Source of the DNA: Aulostomus chinensis | Lineage: Eukaryota; Chordata; Actinopteri; Syngnathiformes; Aulostomidae | Assembly: GCA_037954235.1 (NCBI GenBank) | Contig: JBBMOA010000015.1 | Location: 27,561,069 to 27,625,068, forward strand | Direction: 5' to 3' | Length of the DNA stretch: 64,000 nt | Shown: one piece after another, positions 12,341-23,507 of the stretch | How positions within the stretch are numbered: position 1 is the first letter of the stretch | How the letters are laid out: every line of letters starts with the position of its first letter | The notes under the pieces: model-generated | What the model saw: the letters and a program-made list of their open reading frames with translations, nothing else | Database searches by the model: none | What the model was told of the DNA's origin: nothing | Program-made: the position numbers and the translations under genes

Positions 12341-12519
12341 ATCAATGAAAGATAGCATGAAAGAGTCACATGACCTACCAGCGCTCCAATAGAAAAGAAT
12401 AGGGGAAAAAACTGTACCCACTTCACGATTTTTAGGCCTTCATGGTAGAACTGATAGGTTTGGACCTGTGGACAAACGGAGCCTTTTTACGTTTTGAAAT
12501 GAGACTGAGTTGGAATAGG

Positions 12520-13546
12520 TGGAGGAATGCTGTGGGTGGTGGAGAAAGCCAGGGAAAGAGAACTGAAGAATGTCGGAGGAGTGTTTGCCCAGTGCGTTTA
12601 TTGCCTCTGCATAATTTATGAGCTGCTGGAGCTGACCATCATGGCAGCGTGCCGCAGGCTGCCCCTGGGGCCCTGTGGGACAGGCCTGTAAATTGGATGC
12701 TATGCTCCTGCTGAGCTCGCATGGCCCCCTCTTTACCGTCCAGCCTGAGAAACCCACCAGTCACATGGCCAGCCAGCTACCTTTTGAGCTCTGCAGGGTC
12801 CCAGATCAGCAGAAAAAAAAACCCAGAGATCCAAGCAAAAAAGACGAAGAGAAAGAAAAGAGGGCAGGGCATTCTGTCAGTAACTCCCCAGGCTGTCAAT
12901 CATTTCACCCCCTTCCTTCTCTCCTGCGTCTCTTTAATCGACACCCACAAACCCCTCCCCGCACTCCCCCCGCCTACACACACACATACAGAGCCAACCC
13001 CTGCCCATATTCCCCCCCAGTGCCTTCTTCATTACCAACTCCAGTGCGTTTCTGCACCTCAGCCATATGCACAACGTTGAGGCCGCCAGTCACCCAGCAT
13101 GACACTAATTAGTTGATAAAGAATTAAGTGGACCTTGAAATTGAAATTGGAAAGAAAAAATGAAATCTAACCACTTTTTCCTCCCTCGGTTACAAAGTTC
13201 CACTTCTCATCATTTCTCCATCCCAGCCTGGAGCAGGAATGTGGAATTCTAATTCTGGTGTCCGGTAGAGTTTAAAGATTCCAGCTCCGTCTGAATCGAG
13301 CCTCAGTGTTAACAAGGGCACGGCTGCTCATGGGAAAACCGCTTTGTTCCACATTCCAGGCCTTGTGTACGCTAATGGAGTGATCTGATGATATTCAGAC
13401 GCTGAATACAAGTGTGATAAGTTTGTCATTAAAGAGCTGATAAGAGATGCCATTTGAAAAGGTTAATTACACTTGTGTGCTGTCGCTGAATCTAAGCCGA
13501 GCAGAAGTCCTCCCTGGTATCAACCTTGCCTTTCTTTGTCTTGCAG
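12520..13546. other. Single-copy sequence upstream of the candidate micro-exon
   Basis: C-rich in the middle (12890-13040) and A+T-rich afterwards. It ends in the pyrimidine tract CCTTTCTTTGTCTTGCAG of the candidate exon. No other feature is seen. Confidence 0.4.
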
Positions 13547-13576
13547 TGTGACACAGAGACGGACCAAGACGACAAG
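13547..13576 (+). CDS. Candidate 30-nt coding micro-exon
   Basis: A 30-nt interval is bounded by a strong acceptor (pyrimidine-rich CCTTTCTTTGTCTTGCAG immediately upstream) and a consensus donor (AAG followed by GTAAGC). Its length is a multiple of three and frame 1 reads CDTETDQDDK, an acidic, disordered-looking decapeptide. The other two frames are less attractive: one is basic, and one opens on TGA. The next downstream acceptor of similar quality, at 15133, opens in a compatible phase with more acidic residues (EESERT). I do not recognise the protein. Chance pairing of good splice sites does occur in 64 kb, so this is an inference from splice signals and composition only. If correct, the host gene runs on the + strand and the surrounding repeats lie in its introns. 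Confidence 0.35.
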
Positions 13577-15132
13577 GTAAGCCTGTCATTCTTCACTCTG
13601 CCAGAATAAGAGTCAAATACCAGTTTTCTTTAAGGGTGAGAATTAAATATCATTACAATGAAACATCCTGCTAACAGCTCCTAGGAAATCTTAATTAGCT
13701 GTGCAGTCATTATAAAAGACTTAATAATGTGCAAAATCTAAATCAAACAGCTCTGGGTTTTCAGGGTTGGCTGTGACAGTCTTTCAGCTCTGACTGGCAT
13801 CTGTAGGCTGGAATATTCTTTACCTACCTAGTGTGACACACTCTTTCTCTAGCTAAAAACAACTCAAGCCCCCCAGTAGATGGAGGTGTTCACCACTCAT
13901 GTATGTATGTTTCCATTAGCTGCTTCACCTTCATCACAGCTAGCAGCTCACAGACTGACGGTAGCATTGTTGAATCGCTCAAGAGGCATCTTCCCGTCTG
14001 GAACATCATAGATAGAGTGTGTTTCCTGGGGCGGGGTTACAGTGCCATCGATGTCAGGAGACGATTCAGTGAGCTACTGAAGTCATGTGGTAGTGGTATA
14101 ACTGTGACTACGGCCAAGGCCTACAGATTCTATAAAATGACACAAACCTTTAAGAGGGTTGAAGAGCGAAAGACCCCAGTTGAGCCTCATGTTTATGCTT
14201 CCCTCACTCTCTGGTAAATCCGTCTGTTATTTAACTCCCATTCACACCAGTGAATGTGGGTTTTTGGCAACCAGCTGTTAAAAATATAGAGTAAATGTCA
14301 CCCGCTGGTTTGTGGACTCTCGTTTTGAAGCTCGGCTTCTTAATATCATCGCCACGGTAGTGAGGGGAGCCAGGGGTGGGTGTGAGATGTGGTGGTAGCC
14401 ACGCCCTGAAGCAGCCTCACCTTGAGCATTTACATGACTCTGACTGGGACCATAATTGATGAAGAGCAAGGTAGAGATGGAGACCAGAGCGGCCTCAAGG
14501 CAGTGGTGCCTCTAACAGCTGATCTATTGCCTACTGGCCGTGAGGGTTGCCACGCCAACCAGTGACTGGAGCTGGAAGAGTGACATCACCATGTTAATAC
14601 TAGGGGGAAATTTTTTATACTTAGCATAACTGAAGTGCATTAAACGTAAAACAGGCAGGCACCAACTTTAAGTACTGACGTTGATTATCTTCAATGATGG
14701 CGGCAGGAAGTTCTCATTGAAAGCCCCCTGCTGGTCTTTAGAGAGAATGCAGGTGTGAGCCATTCCTGTACTGGCATCCCTCTTCAGGTCTTGATTTTCT
14801 CTCATCTCTGGAGCAAATGACCTGTTCCTAACACCCCAACTTGAGTGAAAGGGGATTAAAAAAAAAATCACAGCAGCAGTATCTTTCGTGAATGTGATAA
14901 CCAAGTGTTAGTGAGTATGATTTGTAGTATCCAGTCTTGTAACTGTTGGGAGTGTACTTCCTCTGTTCAGAGAGGAGACGCATTATCCTGTGACTTTCAC
15001 CCGGAGATCTACTCTAATGACGTAGCAGTGCTGTTAGCTTGTGTTGTTTAGACTGTGCAGCAAATTGAGTCATTACTCAGCGTTGTCGATTTAAATTGCT
15101 ACTGTCTCAGTGGCAATTCCTTTTTGTTTCAG
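13577..15132. other. Possible intron between the two exon candidates
   Basis: Single-copy sequence. It contains a 104-codon frame (13903-14217, +) whose end overlaps a GT donor-like CTCTGGTAAAT, but I recognise no domain in it. Nothing else supported. Confidence 0.35.
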
Positions 15133-15210
15133 GAAGAGAGCGAGCGCACTGTGAGCTCTAATCCCTCCAGTGACTGTATTAATTCAGCCTGGCTCCCGCT
15201 ACGCTGCTGA
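15133..15210 (+). CDS. Candidate downstream exon, possibly terminal
   Basis: Preceded by an excellent acceptor (CAATTCCTTTTTGTTTCAG) and open in phase 0 relative to the 13547-13576 candidate. It begins EESERTVSSN and runs 25 codons to a TGA at 15208. Alternatively the exon may stop after 18 nt, at a weaker donor (ACT followed by GTGAGC), giving only EESERT. The joined peptide would be acidic and Ser/Thr-rich, consistent with a disordered linker or a short alternative C-terminus. No polyadenylation signal is obvious shortly downstream. Gene identity is unknown and the evidence is limited to splice sites, phase and composition. Confidence 0.25.
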   Translation, partial: EESERTVSSNPSSDCINSAWLPLRC

Positions 15211-16440
15211 TGAACAGTGCCGACTACACCTTCCTGTCATTGATTAATTGTGTGTTAAAGTAACAGAGGAGTGAATTAGTAAATAGGGGACCCCTACCAC
15301 AGGGGCTGACTCATCGATGGGAGGCAGTAATTGGAGCTTTCACCCCTCCTCAGGCCACGCCACCTATGCCACTATCTGCTCCTGCCAGGCACCGGCATGC
15401 GACACCCACTGCTGCTGCTGTCATTTGCATTCTGTGGACTATGCGGTCTACTTCTTCAACACTGTCCTGAGAAGGACATTGGAGAGCAGAGTCGTTTTAA
15501 TGGGTCAAATGTTTTCAGATGAGGACAAACATGGCTTATTTAGTTTCCCTTCAAGAGCAGGAAATGGAAAAAGTGTCCCCTGGAGAAATCATGTTCTGCG
15601 TGGTGTAGAAGGCCTATGCCGTGTCGGAGAGAGCTGCCAGGTTCTGATAAGACATCCATTTGCCTCTCAGAGTATATGCACACAGTTCTGCCGGAGAGTT
15701 TTGTCTGCTTATGACCTGCAGGACTGGCGCTCTACAGCACCACGTTGTGGCGGCATGCTGGGAGACAGGTCAGCTCGGTGCGGCTATTAGCTCCGGATGC
15801 ATTATTGTTAGCAGGTCTGCTGAGGCCCTCATTAGCAGAGTACCTGGGCGCCAGGGAGCCGCACTGTGCACCTCCATCTCGCTATTTGAGAACATTGACA
15901 GCATTTTTGGGCGTGCACCTGCATCCCATAGCGTTGCCGCCGCTCTCACTATGATGACATCTGGAGTCACGGGATCACACATCAAGTGATGTGTTTCCTA
16001 CTGGATACCCATCAATATCCAAGGGAGGAGCTACTGTCAGCGGAGGGCAGGGCTTCCAGGTGACAAGAGCCTCTGCAAACAACAATGGAGGCTCAAGAAG
16101 ATGTTAGCATAGATGCTTCTGGAGAGAAAAGAACACCGGGAAGACTTGTCTCCATGGAAACCATGTTTCACTCCTCCACCGGCTGACTTCAGCCTCCACG
16201 TCAGCTTGGGGATCTGATTGGTTGAAGTTAGTCTGTGATAGACGGAGTATTGATCCAGTCACCTGCCAGGGATGTTTGGAAGTGTCAGCCCTCTTTCTAA
16301 TAGGCTGTACTTCCTGGTTCTGTACACGTTACCAGAATGAAGAGATTCCTTCAGTCCATATCTGGAGAACATGACAGGAACATGCTGTTATACATCTTTG
16401 CTCGTGTGCGTTCCATTCATAGAGGTTCTGTGTTTACAAC
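15211..16440. other. Single-copy sequence, no firm feature
   Basis: A 157-codon frame at 15317-15790 (+) is the longest here outside repeats. Its Cys/His-rich composition lacks regular zinc-finger spacing and it has no splice context, so I treat it as chance. Confidence 0.4.
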
Positions 16441-16930
16441 ACACACAATGGTTAATACCTCAGTACTGCTACACTCTATGATACTACTTATATTCTTGAG
16501 TACTACAATGTTATACTTACACTTTGTACTAATACCCTGTACTACCTACACTCTATAGTATTATCTAGTACTACCTACACTCTATAGCACTACCCAGTAC
16601 TACTGATACTCCAAAGTACTACCCAGTACCACCTACATTCTTTAGTATTATCTACTACTGCCTACACTGTATAGCACTATCCAGTAATACAGATACTCCA
16701 TAGTACTACCCAGCACTCCCTACACCTCTATAGTACAGCCTAAAACTACCTATACTACAATAGTACTATCTGATACTCATTAATATCTACAGTGCTACAT
16801 ATACTCAACAGTACTACCCTGTCCTACCGATACACTAAAGTACTACCCAATACCACCTATACTCTATATATTTATATAGAAATGCATAAACTCAACAGTA
16901 CTACACAGTATTACCTATATTCTGCAGTAG
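16440..16930 (+). repeat. Degenerate ~29-bp minisatellite
   Basis: About sixteen diverged units fit the pattern TAGTACTACCCAGTACTACC followed by TACACTCTA. The dyads TAGTACTA and ACTACC recur every 28-30 bp. Units differ by many substitutions and small indels, so the array looks old. Confidence 0.9.
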
Positions 16931-16978
16931 GCCACTGGAGACCTAGGATTAGAGACCTAGAATGGGTTAAGTTCCTCG

Positions 16979-17360
16979 GGTGATGAGTCATTGGGTTTAT
17001 GGCCCCTCTGGTGATGGGTCATGGGTTTATGGCCCCTCTGGTGATGGGTTAGAGCCCCTCTGGTGATGGGTCATGGGTTTATGGCCCCTCTGGTGATGGG
17101 TTAGAGCCCCTCTGGTGATGGGTCATGGGTTTATGGCCCCTCTGGTGACGGGTTAGGGCCCCTCTGGTGTTGGGTTAGGGCCCCTCTGGTGATGGGTCAT
17201 GGGTTTATGGCCCCTCTGGTGATGGGTTAGGGCCCCTCTGGTGATGAGTCATGGGTTTATGGCCCGTCTGGTGATGGGTTAGGGGCCCTCTGGTGATGGG
17301 TTATGTGTTTATGGCCCCTCTGTTGATGGGTCATGGATTTATGGCCCCTCTGGTGAGGAG
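16979..17360 (+). repeat. Minisatellite of alternating 30- and 22-bp units
   Basis: A 30-bp unit (CCCCTCTGGTGATGGGTCAT then GGGTTTATGG) alternates with a shorter unit of about 22 bp (CCCCTCTGGTGATGGGTTAG plus AG or GG), making a ~52-bp higher-order unit reiterated several times. Units are nearly identical, so this array looks much younger than the degenerate one ending about 50 bp upstream. Confidence 0.95.
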
Positions 17361-20300
17361 TTGGGGGGTTAGTGCTAAATATGCTGAACATGCTGACTGT
17401 GCTCTTTTTTTGTGGGCGGTCCAGGAGTAAACAGGTGCTCTGATTTAGTACCCGGAGGCCGGACTTAGTCTTGCCAATTAAAGATGTCAAGGGCCTCCCT
17501 CGCCAGCCTTGTCTCAAGGTGTCTGTAACACTGAGACGTTTCCAGCATCCAAGACCTTCTCACCACGCCTACAGCGAGATAAGACGTCATGATGTAAATG
17601 CCTTCTTTCCTCCTGTCAAACACGTCTTCATTGAAGCAGTCATCTTTTAGATTTGAGTCCAATTGCAGTGACTCTCTGCACCGTGTCCTTGCGGTCTTCC
17701 AGCCAAGAGCACTCAGCCACTTGCTTGATCTGGACTTACTAATGCCCGAGTGATTTGTGCCTGTAAGTGGCACCTTGAAACTGCCAGTCAAACATTTTAG
17801 TGTGAATATCTGCTGATACTCAACAGCTTTCTCCATCTCCACAGTCCATGTTTCGTTCCTGTTGTGTCAGCCTTTGGCGAAGACAATGGCTCGGTGCGTT
17901 AAAAAGGAGGGGGACTCGCTCATGTTTTTGCTCCTTGTCTCTGAGACTATGCCTGTACTAAGTGTTAGTTACTTGCTCTATCAGCAGCCACAAGCTATAA
18001 ATGCAATTTTGAAAATCTTCTGCTTGTATTAATGACCATGCAACGGCGTGCTGTAATTTGCTCTGCATTTGGTGCAAGGGTTTCTAAGTGGGTACTTCAG
18101 AGCAGCTGAAAGAACCTGTTTGTCCTTGACATAAAATAAAGATCTGAACTGGTAATATATTTACTGCTTCTCTTCCTTTATTGTTTTGCTGCATCTGCCC
18201 TCAGGCAATTACAGCCCAAGAGTTGTGTTTCTCAATCACTCAGCAGCACTGTACATAAAACCATTTTACACCCCCCCCCCCACTCCTCCAACCCTGCCAC
18301 CAGCAGCAGCAGCCTCCACCCCCTCAAGCCCGCCCTCTTTCCACTGCAGTGGGAAGGAAGAGTAATAAAAAGGAGAGAGCAACTTGTCAGCGTTAAAAGA
18401 TTATGTGTTTTGCCCCCTCCAAAGAAGGAGAGTAGTGTTTACAGGCTTGAGTGGGTGCTCGCTAGGCTGAGGCTGAGGCTGATTGCACTAGAGTACCCTG
18501 TCAGCCAGTGATTTGTCATGTACTTTATCATCCTTGTCACTCTGCAGAGCGTTGTCATAGGTAACATTCCAGCCTGCCCCCTCCACCCCCCTGTGCTTTG
18601 TACCCAGTCAGTGTAGGAAATTTGTATTTACTTTGGGGGAGTGTAATTTGTTCCTCATGGATAATGTGACCCTTAGCGGAGCCGGATCACGGGTTAGTTG
18701 AAGTGATATTTTCCGGTAATGGTAGTCGTACATCATGGCTGTCAGGGTGGGTTAGGAGGCGAGCACATTACAGCTCCATTTTAGCACTGCAGGCATCTGG
18801 GATTATTTTCCATAACCAAGTATGACATGACCGCTCTGCGGAGTGCATTAAATTTTTACTAGCTTTTTTCCCTCCCCCTGCAACTTCTGTGGCTTTTCCC
18901 TCGGTCTGGGTCTCAAGGCTGCCACAGTGATGGATACCCCTGGAGTCCCAGTAGCCCTGGCCAAGGTTAGCGGGTGTCACAGACCTACACGACTCCCCTC
19001 CATCCAATAACTGGCAAATCCCTGCTCCCTCGGAGGCCTGTGTGTCAGCACTGCAGTCTCCACTCCTGCACGCATAGGAGGGAGAGAAAGAATTGTGCTG
19101 TATGTGAGAAGTAAAGGGAAATGTGATTGCACCTCGCGCTTTGTCCTGTCAGCCATTTATCACTTAAGTCAGACAAATAGATGGATATGTGGACCTTCAG
19201 CGTTACGCTGGCCCACCCTTCCTCCTTTGCTTCCATGAATAGAGATCATCTGTACACATGGCAGTGTTGGTGACAGCCGGCAGCAGAGCTCCCAGCTGTT
19301 GATTGCTTTTCTTTTCTTCTCTGTTCCTTGCTGCTCGTCTCTTCTCCCGTCTCTCTCCCTGCTCTCTCCTTGGCAGCAAGGTCAGCAGTGTAAATGTCAT
19401 CTCCTGCCATTGACAAATGGCTGCCCCCTGCCTGATAATCAGCAGGGTCTCCGCGGTGGACAAGCAGGCGGAGCTCATTAGGGCGCCACAGATGAGAAAT
19501 TAATGTGTGAATCCAAATCTGGCTGAGAGCTGTGCTGATGGGCCCAGGTGGGGAGGCAGGGGGGTGGGCATAGGTGGGGGGCTGATGGATGACCAGGTCA
19601 GCGGGCAGCAGCACTCCCCAGACAGACCATACATACACTCTGCCAGCCAGCGGCCCTCCCCCCTATAACCTAGCCTTCTCCTCCCCTCACCATCAGTACC
19701 ACACCCACCCACCAGCAAACACACACACACATACACACAAACACACACACCACCACCACTATCACTCCTCAATGACACACTGGTAATTAAATAGAAGTCT
19801 CCTAATTGATGTAAAAGCCCACTTCCTCCGTCCTCAAGAATGAGAAGCTAATAACACAAGGTTATTTATTACCTGGCTTTGATATTCTCACCTCACCTGA
19901 GCTCGGCAGGTGTGTTTTCAGCTCCAAAAGGAAAACTCAATAGTTTATCTGACTTTTGCAGGCCTGACAAACACAAGTCTGCCTTGTTTTCAGCAGCAGC
20001 TGCTTATCATGCATAGTCACGCCGTATTGGTGAAAGAAGGGAGGCTCAAATACGGAGGCAGCAGCTCGACTCCTGCAGCTTTCTAAAGACTAGACTTATG
20101 AGGGAAGAGCAAGTGGGTTTGATGACAGTTTGATTTCTTAACAGAAGTCTTCACATCTGCCCATGGAAAAAAGAACACAACATTGTTTTAATTTGAGCAC
20201 TTATCTGAGACTTATTGCGCACCTTTAACTATGGAAACAGTTGGAGGTGAAAATGCAGAGAATTTAGAAATCTGAAATATTACAAACAGCACATTTCAGG

Positions 20301-22474
20301 TTTCACTTGAATCCACTCTGATATCAGTTGTTTTAAAGCACCCCCTCCCACCATGACCCATTTTAAGTAGCCTGCTCCAGAGCTTGCACCACTTTATTGT
20401 CCCAGCAGGTAAATCCTCATTCTGTCACAGCACGTCTCCACTCGCCAACATCACAACAGAAGGTGTGAACAATCACCAGCTGACCCTCAGTGGGACGTGG
20501 GAAACAGCTGAGCTGAGTTTGTGTTCGCAGGCCCTGTCGCAACACTTCCTGTTTTCACTGCAACTGAGAGGAAGTACTACCTGTTCACAATTTGTACAGT
20601 ATTAATATTATTTTAATACATTTTTTCCATGAGGATCCTTAACTCAAAAATTCAAGAATTATCCAACGACGTCAGGCTTAGGAAACTTTTTGAAAAGTTT
20701 CTTTTGTGCAATTTGGGGGAAAAAAAACTATGCACCTTTCCACAAGTAAGACGCTGTGTTTTGCATCCCAACACTACGTTGTTGCAGCCGTTGAAAGAGC
20801 CGTCGGATGCTTCCAGCTGCTTTAGTGTGAAAATGAAGGAGCAGGGAAAGTTTGACTCTCACCTTGAGATGTGATATTACACAAGCCGGAGCATCTTACA
20901 CTTTCCTCCAGAGTGCTCGACCTCACCATTCATTTATGGCCAACAATAAAAGGTAATAATGCACATGTTTGAATAGCACAAGGGTGCCAAGTCCTTGAAA
21001 TTGAATGGGGAAAAACAGTTGCAGCGGTGAATCATGTTTCAAAGGCAATGATTCAATTCCCAGTGCAAAGTGAGAACACAGGGAATGGAAAATAATTCAA
21101 TCAGCAACAAAAACCATAAATATGCCGTTTGACTGAGATGTTCACTCCTGTGGAAAGAAAAAGGCATTCCCATCTTTCTTGACCTGGAAAAGAAAAATGT
21201 CTCTGGCAAATTGTGAACATACATCAAAGACTTTATGAGACTCTCCACATTCTGAGAGGCTTTGGTGTGGAAACAAAACCACTGTGAAATAAATAAATAT
21301 GATGTCCAGTACGTAAAGTGGGAGGATGATGAGGTAGAGCTGTTGAAGTCTTGCCCACGTGATCAGTCTCCCTGCTGTGAGACGTCTTCATAAGTGGGAT
21401 GTGTCTTGCTTTTGGTAACTGATTTAACTCTTTGGCTGCCACCTCTTCAGAACTCAGCTCAGTCACAGTTTCTACTAACGCCTCTCATGTTGTTGTAGCA
21501 GGGCTGAAGAAACTGCACTCAGCTCTCCGCCTGAATATGTTAGAGCACATTAAATTGCATACATGTTTCATGCTATGCACCTGGGCAGAAATGAATTTAA
21601 CTCCATATGGCGCCAGTTATCAGCCACGATGACCGAAAAGGACTTGAGAGACCAGTGCCCGGTGGCGTTATATTTGTACAGAGCCATCCGGGTCGGCCCG
21701 TGGATTTGTGGTGGATCAATTGTGAGCAGCACCCCAGCTGTCCTCATCTCTATTTATGAGGCCGTCCTGCCAGTTACCGGTCTTTAATAATGTATGGAGG
21801 AAGACCTTGGGTTCAGACCCGTGTCTCTGGAAACAGGCCACATATGAAAAAACTCGGTTGTTGTTATTCAAGGAGCCCTCTCTCTTTTCTCTCATGCACT
21901 CATTCCTCATCCCTCTCTCTCTCTGCTCTCCCTCCCTGCTGAGAGGGAATGCGCCGACATGCCAAGGTTAAACTTTTTCACTGCGCTTGGTGGATGTCAG
22001 TCAAGGCCTGGCTCACCTGCACATAAGCCCCCCCAGCAACAGGGTCCCTGCCTCTCACAGAGCCTGTCTGACCCCTCATTGCCCTTTTGTCAAGCCGGTG
22101 ATTTCTGCAGGCAGACCTGACTGGCTCTCCGTCTTTCCGCTCTCCAATGGAGCCTCAGCTCACCCCCAGAAAACAGCCAAGGATTTTTCTAGCTGCTGTG
22201 TGTCTGGTGGCAAAGGCAGAACCAGTTCACTCAGCACGGTGAGTTTGGACTGCGATAATGTTTTAAAGTTTGATACTACTGATATGTTACGACTAAGTTT
22301 AACAAAGTAAAAGTTACTGTATCCGTTAAAATCCATTTGTGTCCATTTTAGTGTTTAGTTTTCATTCTAAAATCAGACATGCAACACGTCCACCTCCTGG
22401 TCAACAGGTGTCTCCCTCACTCCGACTGCACTCATCTACTGACGTGGTCAGAGCTGGAATAGTGATAATAAGAC
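17361..22474. other. Long single-copy non-coding stretch
   Basis: About 5 kb without a recognisable gene. A poly-C run lies near 18271, CAG repeats at 18300-18312, and an impure (AC)n at 19720-19752. A 125-codon minus frame (17465-17842) and a possible exon at 22112-22240 have no homology I can name. Many TAATTA-type cores and clean single-copy sequence make it a reasonable place to look for conserved non-coding elements, but that is inference. Confidence 0.4.
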
Positions 22475-23137
22475 ATACAAATGGACTTTGTAGGTAGAAT
22501 AAACATCCAGAAATTAAATGAATTTGTTGATTGTCTTATTAATCAAAAGATAAAGTATTAAAAATATTTGGGGTTTTTTCCTCGGAGAGAGCGAGGAAGC
22601 GGATATATGGAATTCCTGGGGAACTTTCATCTTATTTTTATTGAACAGCTGTAGTCAACAATCACACAAACAACAACAAACAAGCATAGCTATGTTATAT
22701 TTCGATGGTGATTCCTGGGCCAACATGTTTTATATTATTTTATTAGTCAACAATCCCACAAATACATTATCAACTCAGATAACGACGCAATGGAACGACA
22801 AAATACAACAACATGAACGCCATTTAGGTTTCCGTGGTTTGAACAATAACAACTGCAGAAAACTTGGAATGACGCCAGTAGCGTCCTTAGCAACCACCAT
22901 AGCAACAGCAGAAACGTGACACTGTAACGACTCTCTTCCGAGAGGTGAAGGATTCATGGTAATAACGAACAAACCAAAGATTATACACAAGAACTGAGCC
23001 AAGATTAGGAAAACAAAATGTATATTTCTCGCTAGAAATGTCATCAGAATGCTTTATTAAATCAAAACTCTCTTGGAATAAGGCACTTTCCTCCGACAAT
23101 GACAGGAGCGGCCGCCATGTTTTTGTTTTGAGATGCC
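22475..23137 (-). repeat. Inverted copy of the long-TIR transposon interior
   Basis: Matches 11043-11630 in reverse complement, from the GGACTTTGTAGGTAGAATAA landmark to GCGGCCGCCATGTTTTTGTT. It has about 220 bp of extra A+T-rich sequence in the middle (roughly 22640-22860) and lacks the flanking inverted termini. Its right edge is cut exactly where a SINE tail begins. Confidence 0.85.
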
Positions 23138-23507
23138 CATCCATCCATCATCTATCTATCCATCCATCCATCCCTCCATGTTCCCCCTCTTCTCCTGATG
23201 AGGGTGGTGGGGGTGGAGCCTATCCCAGCAGCCTTCCCCCTGGACAGGTCACCAGTCCATGGCAGGGCCAACACATAGAGACAGACAACCATTGGCTCTC
23301 CCAGCCACGCCTACGGTCAATTTAGAGTCTGGATTAACCTGGTCCCCTCTTGATGTCTTTGGACTGTGGAGGAAGCTGGAGTACCAGAGAGAACCCAGCA
23401 GGAACAGGGAGAACATGGAGACTCACCCAGAAAGACCCCGTGCTGCAGCCGGGGCTCCACCCACAACCTTCTTGCTGGGGGGCCACAGGGAGGACACCTG
23501 CACCACC
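23138..23507 (-). mobile_element. SINE family A copy, minus strand
   Basis: Full-length copy with a CATC/TATC tail at its left (3') end and the tRNA-like head at its right. It lies against the truncated transposon interior. I could not define a clear TSD: GCCCAT on the left and CCCCAT on the right are suggestive only. Confidence 0.9.

Larger units (their letters stand above)
10885..12512. mobile_element. DNA transposon with ~155-bp terminal inverted repeats
   Basis: The left end (10885-11042) and the reverse complement of the right end (12357-12512) match over about 155 bp. Examples are TCAAAACGTGAAAAGGCTCC against TCAAAACGTAAAAAGGCTCC, and CTTTTCTATTGGAGCGCTGG in both. A direct repeat GAATAGG flanks the element at 10878-10884 and 12513-12519, which is a plausible 7-8 bp TSD. 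The 1.3-kb interior carries no transposase frame. It includes ACATGGCGGCCGC (YY1-like) near 11062, two partly similar GCATTNTRATGACATTTC segments and an (AC)n. The long inverted termini and empty interior indicate a non-autonomous element. The superfamily is uncertain: hAT- or MULE-like on TSD size only. Confidence 0.85.

Noticed and set aside
15317..15790. 157-codon Cys/His-containing frame
   Set aside because: Cys and His spacing does not fit C2H2 or other zinc-finger patterns, and competing frames overlap the same bases.
16979..17360. CRISPR-like alternation of repeat and spacer
   Set aside because: All segments are near-identical variants of one minisatellite unit with no unique spacers, and the genome is a fish.
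17465..17842. 125-codon minus-strand frame with protein-like composition
   Set aside because: No recognisable motif, no exon boundaries, and a length that is plausible by chance in 64 kb.
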